This document shows, in pieces, positions 56,371 to 64,000 of a stretch of 64,000 nt of DNA. Below the pieces are notes generated by a model. That model was not told where the DNA came from, searched no databases, and saw nothing but the letters and a program-made list of their open reading frames with translations. Position 1 is the stretch's first letter. Every line of letters begins with the position of its first letter. Location: NCBI GenBank assembly GCA_963680875.1, contig OY804578.1:101027689-101091688 (forward strand), given 5' to 3'. A program made the position numbers and the translations under genes. The stretch is from Bathymodiolus brooksi. Its lineage: Eukaryota > Mollusca > Bivalvia > Mytilida > Modiolidae.

Positions 56371-57581
56371 ATAGCCAAAATCGACCATGGTCACCTATGT
56401 ATGAGGGAGGTGGAACTTAGCTTAAATAATAATTATATTACAGAAGAGAGACAGTGTAGAAACTCTTGATATTAGAAAAGATCCAAGAAATAATAATAAA
56501 AAAGATTGAAATTTAAGGATATAGATCAATGCAAATTCTTACCAATTTGATTTCATATCCTGGACTACATTTCCAAACAAAATGGCCGAGTTGTAATCAA
56601 AATCTAATAAAAAGTCTATTAAAATAATCATCCATAATGCAATATGTTGTTGACGTTATTATTCAACACAAAAAAACATGCAATAGCAGTCTTCGTGCTA
56701 ACCCACTTGACAAGTAAAACTGTATTCGGACAAGTCAAAACTATGGAAGAATTTATTTGATTTTTTTTTTTTTTTCTTCATTTGGCTTTTTGGCAAGTAG
56801 GTGAAAAAAATTAAGGCAAAGACTGCAATAGTTAAAAAATACAGTCATATCAAATATACAATCATAGTGAGTGCACATAGCTCATCTACCAACAAGTTCA
56901 TCACTAATTAATAAATCTATATTGGTGTGCACAAAATTCACTTCAAATGGATTTAATTAACAGACATTTTAACCGATATAATGTAGGGTGGGATTTACAA
57001 CCTTGCAGCCTTTAATATATACGTCTATACATGTAAATATATATATATTCATATCAATTCCATACTTTTTGTTCATTTCTAATCTGTCAAAATCCTGTTG
57101 GTGAATTTTTCCAAAATAGCAGTGATGATGCACATTGTTTATGTGTAAGCTTACATTATATGGATTTCAAAGGTGTTTTCATCAGTGAACAATAACAATA
57201 TACCTTCCAGAGCAAAATTGAAAAGAAATGAAATTATCAGGGTATTGGCAAGGTGAAATGAAAATAAAATATGCAATTTGAACAAAACAAAAACTAGTGT
57301 TCTGAAATAAATAATTATTCAATTTTATGATGTAAGAGCTGTTCCAATATCTCAACCTAAGTACTGTTGATGAAACAACAATAAATGTCAAACTACTTAG
57401 CTAGTGGCAAACATTTTAGAAATCTTTGAAGGTATTCATAAAATAGATACCAAACAGAATGCATGTTAACATGTATCTGTCTTTTTTTGTCAAAAACGTT
57501 GTCGATGAATAATTAAAAAAAAAGTTCTGTCTATTGTAGGCATTGTGTCTATATAAGTTATGTCAACAGAACCAGATATAA

Positions 57582-58310
57582 GCATGTGGCAAGACCAATA
57601 CCTGTCCTGAGCATGTGGCAAGACCAATTCCTGTCCTGAGCATGTGGCAAGACCAGTACCTGTCCTGAGCATGTGGCAAGACCAGTACCTGTCCTGAGCA
57701 TGTGGCAAGACCAGTACCTGTCCTGAGCATGTGGCAAGACCAGTACTTGTCCTGAGCATGTGGCAAGACCAGTACCTGTCCTGAGCATGTGGCAAGACCA
57801 GTACCTGTCCTGAGCATGTGGCAAGACCAGTACCTGTCCTGAGCATGTGGCAAGACTAGTACTTGTCCTGAGCATGTGGCAAGACCAATACCTGTCCTGA
57901 GCATGTGGCAAGACTAGTACTTGTCCTGAGCATGTGGCAAGACCAATACCTGTCCTGAGCATGTGGCAAGACCAGTACCTGTCCTGAGCATGTGGCAAGA
58001 CCAGTACCTGTCCTGAGCATGTGGCAAGACCAGTACCTGTTCTGAGCATGTGGCAAGACCAGTACCTGTCCTGAGCATGTGGCAAAACCAGTAACTGTCC
58101 TGAGCATGTGACAAGACCAGTACCTGTCCTGAGCATGTGGCAATACATGTACCTGTCCTGAGCATGTGGAAAGACAGGTATCTATCCTGAGCATGTGGCA
58201 AAGTAAGTACCTGTCATGAGAGTGTGGCAAGGTAAGTACCTATCCTGAGTGTGTTGGAAGACAAGTACTTGACCTAAGCATGTGGCAAGACAAGTATCTG
58301 ACCCTAAGAG
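57582..58310. repeat. 29-bp x ~25 minisatellite
   Basis: Unit gcatgtggcaagaccagtac + ctgtcctga. Copies from 57582 to about 58100 are nearly identical; those beyond decay progressively. Because 29 is not a multiple of three and the unit has no minus-strand stop, all three minus frames stay open for long distances (up to 196 codons), giving the same 29-residue repeat in each frame. This explains the five overlapping minus-strand open frames here, which I do not regard as genes. Confidence 0.95.
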
Positions 58311-59112
58311 GTCAACATATTTGGAACAACTCATACAGGTAACTGTTTAAACTATGTAAACATATTCTACAAGCAGAATCTGCAGCCTGAAATACTCCAT
58401 CTTTTGTGCAGCTACATATATAATAAAATAAAGAAAAATTATTCTGCTGGTGGTGCTAAAATGCATATTAAAAATAAAACTTTAGGACATATAACATCAA
58501 ATGATCTTTTGATGCATAAAGAATTTCATAATATACCATATTACAAGATTCCTTGCAATTCCTGATTAACTCCAACAGATGTTGCAATCTGCTAAAACAT
58601 ATTAAATCAATTAGTTGCCAATCAAAATTAAACACTCTCCTTTCTTCTCTATATATAAATCTTGAACAAATATCTTTTATATATCATAAAAAATATTTAT
58701 AATACATTTATTACCCTCTTTCACCCATTATCTTCTCGTGTTAAATGAGTTATGAGAACTGTATTTGTATACAACTATTCATATTGGAATGCAATGATTC
58801 GAAAATGAAATTGACATTTTCATACTGCCCATTACTGGCCCAAATACCTAAATTACCATATAGGGCTTAAAACCAACCAATAGTATTGATTTGGGCTAAT
58901 ATCATTTATTTCAATTGTTGTATCAGCTACCCAAAGCACTGATATATTTCCTACCTACAACTACCAGCTTGCTCAAACTAGTAGAGTCATACGATAACAA
59001 AAAAATATAATTTTTTTCCATTCACATATACTTAGCGATTATAGAGATTTATAATAATTTCTATATATTATAAATTATTATGAATCACAAAACATGCTAC
59101 TAGAACACTCAC

Positions 59113-59415
59113 TGCCTACGACGTTGACTGTTCCATCAATGCTATTAGCTAATCCAGCGGCGTTCGTGGCCAGACATCTATAGGTTCCACTGTCAGAAAA
59201 TGCAGCATTGGTAATAACCAAGTTGGGACTGAGCAAACTGCCACCAGAGTATCGGCTGTTTCCACTGACATCAACAGTGGTGTATGAACCGTCATTTTGT
59301 TTTTTCTCCCAGTATATATTGGTAGCGCTTGGTGTTCCAGATACAGAGCAGAACAGAGTGGCCTGGTTTCCAAGTAGTACATCACCTGGCATTGTTATTG
59401 ATACTGCTAATAAAC
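59113..59415 (-). CDS. Ig domain exon E4 (type A)
   Basis: First member of the alternating series. It encodes 100 whole residues with Cys at 22, Trp at 35 and the F-strand Cys at 80 in DSGTYRC. Type A marks: LLAV start, CSVSGTPSAT after the first Cys and the turn NAAGLANS with no GTG. The acceptor is ctttgaag|GT (purines next to AG, moderate) and the donor is A|GTGAGT, the only GTGAGT among the true donors. Confidence 0.93.
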
Positions 59416-60056
59416 CTTCAAAGACAAATAAAAAATATTGTTAGTTGTTAACAACAAAATACAACATTGTTAAATGCACGCAAATTACTGAAACATATAA
59501 TCTGTATCAATCTTGATATTAGAAACATCAAATCAATCAAACTGAAAAAAAAAGTCTTGGTTCAAACATAAAATGATTTAGAAAAGATCATACATACACA
59601 TTTCTGAATCTATATATACATATGTCATTATTTATAATAAATGTGATAATCATTCGTCTTCATGATTTAAATGAGTAGAAATGGTCAAACCTCAGAGGAG
59701 GAAGGGTCATGTATTGTATTCCGAGGTAGCAGAGTTTTTGAGTTTTGAGAAAAAAAAAGTTTACAGCTATTTTGAACAAATATGTGTAACATGAGTTATT
59801 TGAGTTTTCAAACGAAATGAATTATATAGAGTTCCATATAACATAATCTATTTCTATAGTCTATTTCTAATAGTCTATTTCTAATAGTCTATTTCTATAG
59901 ACTATTTCTAATAGCATTTTAGTATAGTTTCATAAAGGTTGTATTAGAATATGTATACAACAATAATCAGTATGTAAACATGGTTACCAAAAATAAACAA
60001 AAATAATAAGTAGCAAAATATCAACCAATATAAAATACCAACAAATTACAAACAAA

Positions 60057-60285
60057 ATTCACATTTTATCATGATCTAACCGCACATTTGCTTTGGTTAT
60101 CTGATTAACCATAATATATTTGATAATGAGAATGCATTACTAATAAAAATGGGCCAGTGCTGCCTTCACGATTCATATTTTATCATAATCTATCTGCACA
60201 TTTGCTTTGGTTATCTTATTAACCATAATATATTTGATAATGAAAATGCATTACTAATAAAAATGAGGCAGTGCTGCATTATGAA
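60057..60285. repeat. ~114-bp tandem duplication
   Basis: cacatttgctttggttatct, attaaccataatatatttga and aatgcattactaataaaaat occur in order in both halves. Confidence 0.9.
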
Positions 60286-60473
60286 CACCTATAACAATAG
60301 CCAATGTCGATAAATAATACATTTATTTTTAGCCAACAATAACACTTGTACTTGTAGGACTTGATTACAGAAAAAGAATAACATCCACTGAAAGTATTAC
60401 TGAAAAAAATCCAAATATTTGTAATCTTTGCAACCAGGGAAAAATTTGCTCCACTTGCTTAAATTTGGTTTGG

Positions 60474-60738
60474 TTTAGTTTTATGGTGTTTAACGCCACT
60501 TTCAACAATATTTCAGTTATATTGTGGCTGTCGGTTTTATAGATGGAGGAAACAGGAAAACCTGGAGAAAACCACCGACCTGTCGCAAGTCATTGACAAA
60601 GTTGATCTCATAATGTTGTATCGAGTAAACCTCACCTGAGTGGGATTCAAACTCAAAGCGTTAGTGGTGATAGGCATTGATTGCACAGGTAGTTGTAAGT
60701 CCAACTACCATACGATCACGACCACAACAGCCTCTTAA
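60474..60738 (-). mobile_element. S2 SINE, full length, reverse
   Basis: ttatggtgtttaacgccact through accaccgacctgtcgcaagt to gtagttgtaagtccaactac and acaacagcctct. Confidence 0.85.
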
Positions 60739-60812
60739 TTTGACAATATCAAAATAGTATTGATTATTTAAAACGAAAAAATATTTTCTGTTTAAAACTT
60801 ATTTATACAATA

Positions 60813-61057
60813 TGGGGCTGTCGTGGTCGTGATCGTATGATAGTTGGATTTACAACTACCTATGCAATCAGTGCCTATCACTACTGATGTTGTGAGTTCG
60901 AATCTTGATCAGGACGAGGTGTACAACAATATGTGACAAAGTTTGTCAGTGACTTGCGACAGGTCAGTGGTTTTCTCCGGTTTCCTCTACCAATAAAACT
61001 GACCGCCACGATATAACTGAAATATTGTTGAAAGTGACGTTAAACACCATAAAACAA
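60813..61057 (+). mobile_element. S2 SINE, full length, forward
   Basis: ggggctgtcgtggtcgtgat, head gatagttggatttacaacta, B box gagttcgaatcttg, body, and tail aatattgttgaaagtgacgt + taaacaccata. Confidence 0.85.
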
Positions 61058-61395
61058 ACAAACAATATTAATACAATTAAAAATACAACAACCGTAATTT
61101 TATATTTAAATCTATCTTTCATACAACAAATGTAATGCCAACCTGTCCCTGAAACCAAGCACAACTGACAAACCACATAAAGAACCCCAAACTATATATA
61201 TATATATATATGCATAAATTAACACAACAGATTGATTCTCCGTGCTAGCATATGCTGCTTTGATAAATAATGATTTAATACCATGCTAGTATATTAGAGA
61301 GACTGTATATTTTAACATTTATATGAAATTAGTTTTTGCTATTGATTTGAATAAAGCAGCACAGTGTTATATCAAGTCGTTCCACACTGACTTAC

Positions 61396-61707
61396 TGGCT
61401 TCTACTGATAACAGATAAAGCGAACTATGTCCAATGCCAATCACGTTAGCAGCATAACAAAGATAGCTGCCAGAATCAGTATAAACAATGTTGTATATAG
61501 TCAGAGCTGGATTTAAAATTGTTGAACCGCTATATTTGCCATTACTGCTTGCAACATTTAATTGTGTTGTTACACCATTTGTAGTTTTTTGCCATACAAC
61601 GAACAGTAGAGGATAATATGGTGAAGATATCACACAGTCTATGTTTAGGACGTAGGTGCCATACAATACCCTGTTTGAACTTCTACTGGGGGTTATTACT
61701 GGTATAT
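61396..61707 (-). CDS. Ig domain exon E3
   Basis: Encodes 103 whole residues. Cys is at 24, Trp at 38 and the F-strand Cys at 83 in DSGSYLC. The B-C region (SSPYYPLLFVVW) is hydrophobic and lacks the NPxxTxV pattern; the FG turn is ANVIGIGHSS and the last strand ends SVEA instead of VxG. It is one of the most divergent domains. The acceptor is gtttcatag|AT and the donor A|GTAAGT. Confidence 0.92.
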
Positions 61708-62232
61708 CTATGAAACAATTTGACAATTGTTGTGAAATTGTCAATTTATTGTTTATTTTAGTATTTCTCAACATCACAGGGAAAAAAAAAAAAAACTTTA
61801 TCTGTAAGTTACCATACTATATCAGATATAGATTTGTTGTAAAATTGTCAATTTATTGTTTATTTTAGTATATTCTTGACATCACAGGAAAAAAATATAA
61901 AAACTAACTTTATCAACTTTATAAAGTTAGCATGTTATATCAGACATAGATTTAGCTCACGTGTTTACAATTTTTTTCTTATTCAAATTTTGCTTCGATC
62001 CTTAGCTTATTATCATCCTTGAAAGATGATATTAAAATACACATTTAGCACATGAACATGTCTTTGTTAAGTTATTGTATATTTCTTAAGGAGAATAATA
62101 TTATTACATATATATAATTGCTACAAACAAGATGTCATTAAATTAAGTTTGTTTTTACATTTACAGTTGCAAGATCTGGTAGTTGAAGTGTTAAAGTTTA
62201 GTAAGCAACACCACAAACATAATTTGACCTAC
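61708..62232. other. Intron E2-E3
   Basis: Begins (next to the E3 acceptor) with a ~112-bp direct duplication (61724-61950) sharing gtcaatttattgtttatttt and acatcacagg. The rest is AT-rich. Confidence 0.75.
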
Positions 62233-62541
62233 CGCCTGCGATATTTAGATTGAGTTCTACACTTTGTCCTATGCCAACTAAGTTTTGGGCAAAGCATTGA
62301 TATTGGCCACCATCCTCAAAAACTGCATTATTAATAGTCAATGATGGAGTGGCTACGGTGCCACCACTATATTTCCCTGCGCTGTTGGCAATTAATATTT
62401 GTGTGGTTACTCCATTACGAGTATGCTGCCAAAACACAGAAGTTGCTGCCGGAACCTGATACGTTATTGCGCATACTATTGTTATTGAACCATCATAAAG
62501 CACTGTTTCTGTGGTTTTGCTCAGTTGAACAACTGGTATAC
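62233..62541 (-). CDS. Ig domain exon E2
   Basis: Encodes 102 whole residues. Cys is at 23, Trp at 37 and the F-strand Cys at 82 in DGGQYQC. The FG turn is AQNLVGIGQS. The acceptor (cttgaaaaag|GT) has no pyrimidine tract next to AG, clearly the weakest of the 32, so this exon is a good candidate for skipping; being 309 bases and phase 1-1, skipping keeps the frame. The donor is G|GTAGGT. Confidence 0.9.
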
Positions 62542-62670
62542 CTTTTTCAAGAATAAACATAACTCTAAATATTGCATTCCTATTGAAAAAAGCTACTGTT
62601 TACCTTAAAACATAATCCAAAATTTATTGACTGGAAAGTTTTTGTTAAATTATCAATAATACAGAAACAC

Positions 62671-62697
62671 AAAAAAAAAAAAAAAAAAAAAAAAAAA
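62671..62697. repeat. A27 homopolymer
   Basis: Twenty-seven A on the plus strand; a poly-T run in the transcript, about 130-160 bases upstream of the weak E2 acceptor in genomic terms on the other side of E2's 5' intron. Confidence 0.9.
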
Positions 62698-63159
62698 TAG
62701 TGATACAAGACTTCTGTAAATCATGTAATGAAACAGGAAGTTTTTGCTATATGCTGAGATCGGGCATGTTTCTAAGCACTCAACCTGCATCAGGAAATTG
62801 CAAAGAATAACACAATATGTTGAAATGGTCTGTAAATTTGCAAACAAAAAAGAAGACAATCATAAAACAAATTCTTACTGCTTTGCATTTATCAGTCCTC
62901 CATTTTTCACACTGAAAAAGGTGATAATTTACTTACAAAAAACTGTTTTACAAGAAAAAAAAACCCCACAAAAGCTATATATGTGTCAGAAAAATAATTT
63001 CAAAACAAAATATTGTACTGAGAAAGTTTTCATCAATTATTTCAAAATTAAATATAATTTTGGTATTTAATTCATTAGCACATGGATTGGACACACATTG
63101 GTACTTACGTATTAACTTTTTAGCCACGACTATTATATTCACCGAATTAAAATAAATGC

Positions 63160-63515
63160 AATAAAGCTTGCAAGGCTAAAATTACTTTCAGCTTGGAAGG
63201 TTTATAGTCTTCCATTAAATAAAGCTAATATTGCCTTCAACTGGTGAGGATACAATTTATTCCTGCTTGTGATGCTAACATGTATTGTAACTTGTAAAGC
63301 TAAAATTTATATCAACTTGAAAAGCTAAAATTTATATCAGTGTGTAAAGCTAAAATTTATATCAGTTTGTAAAGCTAAAATTTATATCATCTTGTAAAGC
63401 TAATATTTCTTCCAGCATGTAAAGCTAATATATCTTCCAACTTGTAGGCTAACATTTCTTTCAGCTTGACTGACTAAATAAACATCTAAGTTTTAAAGCT
63501 AATATTTCTTCCTGA
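63160..63515. repeat. 25-bp x ~10 minisatellite near E1 donor
   Basis: aaagctaaaatttatatcac-like units start at 63321, 63346, 63371, 63396 and 63421 with exact 25-base spacing; more diverged copies extend on both sides. Confidence 0.9.
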
Positions 63516-63571
63516 AGTAAAAAAGTGTATCAATTGTCTATAGCATAATAATGATCAAAGTGATTATTTAC

Positions 63572-63880
63572 CTCCCACAACAGTTAGCTGAGTGTTAGAA
63601 CTCTGCCCTTCTCCAACGACATTTGTTGCAGCACATCTATACCTTCCAATATCATTACTATCGGCAGCCTTTATGGTTAATGAAGGGGTGCCCAAGGTTC
63701 CACCGCTGTACTGGGTCAGATCACCAACATTAATGGAAGAAAGTTGTCCATTGTTATCTACCCTATACCATGTAACACTAGTATGAGCAGGGTTCGAGTT
63801 GATGATGTTACAAGGAATAGTAACATCACTTCCATATGTAATACCATATGCTGTACTTGGTATAGAAACCTGTGGTTGAG
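63572..63880 (-). CDS. Ig domain exon E1
   Basis: First Ig exon in the window in transcription order; the acceptor (cttttcag|CT) shows that more exons lie upstream beyond base 64000. It encodes 102 whole residues, Cys at 23, Trp at 37 and the F-strand Cys at 82 in DIGRYRC. The FG turn is ATNVVGEGQSS (Glu in place of Thr). The donor is G|GTAAAT. Much of the exon precedes any Met codon, so it is only partly visible as an open frame with a start. Confidence 0.92.
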
Positions 63881-64000
63881 CTGAAAAGTATGATACACAC
63901 CATTAGATGATTTTAATATATATCTATTGTAATCAATTGAAAAACAAAACAAAAAATACCACACTGTCAGGACAGCTCCAAAATCTAATAGAAAAACAGT
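63881..64000. other. Intron upstream of E1 (partial)
   Basis: AT-rich; the last 45 bases (accacactgtcaggacagct ...) are a reversed copy of repeat family D, cut by the window end. Confidence 0.65.

Larger units (their letters stand above)
55322..59112. other. Intron E4-E5, 3.8 kb
   Basis: Contains a C18 run (55836-55853), an R4 fragment (56195-56225), a reversed R3 repeat with hammerhead-like core (56230-56370) and a 29-bp minisatellite (57582-58310). The other parts are AT-rich and unremarkable. Confidence 0.7.
59416..61395. other. Intron E3-E4
   Basis: Contains a 15-bp tandem (tctatttctaatag units, about 59845-59915), a 114-bp tandem duplication (60057-60285), two S2 SINEs in opposite orientation (60474-60738 and 60813-61057) and a TA microsatellite (61192-61210). 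Confidence 0.75.
62542..63571. other. Intron E1-E2
   Basis: Contains an A27 run (62671-62697) and a 25-bp minisatellite (63160-63515) ending about 55 bases from the E1 donor. Confidence 0.7.
1694..63880 (-). other. Giant poly-immunoglobulin gene, internal part
   Basis: The locus spans 32 single-domain Ig exons separated by 31 introns, all on the minus strand. Exon lengths run from 294 to 318 bases and every one is divisible by three. Each exon starts after AG and ends before GT, with the split codon always in phase 1. There is no linker between domains: the G-strand motif LxVxG of one domain is followed by the split residue and then xPxVxI of the next. Known families with long runs of I-set domains include hemicentins, perlecan domain IV and titin/kettin-type muscle proteins. 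Without the termini the choice among these, or an unrelated bivalve-specific protein, cannot be made. Both ends of the gene are outside the window. Confidence 0.9.

Noticed and set aside
57490..58230. Long overlapping minus-strand open frames (up to 196 codons) as a repeat-protein gene
   Set aside because: They arise from a stop-free 29-bp unit in all three frames, with no conserved frame preference or splice context.
63592..63786. 64-codon plus-strand frame
   Set aside because: Shadow of Ig exon E1.
1694..63880. Naming the gene hemicentin, titin, perlecan or Dscam
   Set aside because: Only repeated I-set domains are visible; no VWA, EGF, kinase, FN3, signal or transmembrane segment is in the window to discriminate.
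1694..63880. Dscam-style mutually exclusive exon clusters
   Set aside because: The exons differ too much from each other and carry no visible docking/selector sequences; simple consecutive inclusion is the default reading.

Overview
The window is one stretch of a large, AT-rich, repeat-packed animal gene. The tRNA-headed SINEs, TA-flanked MITEs and other dispersed repeats resemble repeat classes I associate with molluscs, probably bivalves; that placement is inference. There are no bacterial-style genes, operons, rRNAs or functional tRNAs.

The only protein-coding content I can support is on the minus strand: 32 consecutive exons (E1 at 63572-63880, transcribed first, to E32 at 1694-1993). 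Each encodes exactly one I-set-like immunoglobulin domain of 97-105 residues with the B-strand Cys, C-strand Trp and F-strand Cys. Together they give 9777 coding bases (3259 codons), about 16 percent of the span they cover. All exons are phase 1 at both ends, all are multiples of three, and the split codon always starts with A or G, so any exon can be joined to any other without a frameshift or a stop at the junction. A recurring signature is YxCxATNxVGTGxS in strands F-G. No signal peptide, transmembrane segment, first exon or last exon is present, so the gene runs off both ends. It is a poly-Ig protein of hemicentin/titin-like general type, probably extracellular; I give no gene symbol.

Layout by transcription order: E1-E3 (63.9-61.4 kb); E4-E13 (59.4-44.5 kb), which strictly alternate between two domain subtypes and so look like five copies of a two-exon unit; E14-E19 (39.9-32.9 kb); a 15.6 kb intron filled by a 14.4 kb satellite of about 185 copies of a 78-bp unit; E20-E32 (17.2-1.7 kb).

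Introns hold two tRNA-derived SINE families (S1, S2), hairpin MITEs, TIR elements with TA target sites (one nested inside a SINE), a LINE ORF2 tail, a dispersed repeat with a hammerhead-ribozyme-like core, and many minisatellites. Several tandem arrays sit directly against splice sites. The most striking is downstream of E31, where 13 copies of an 85-bp unit each repeat the exon tail plus its splice donor; each unit divides into a 57-nt in-frame block and a 28-nt GT...AG block. Smaller versions occur at E20 (donor) and E28 (acceptor).
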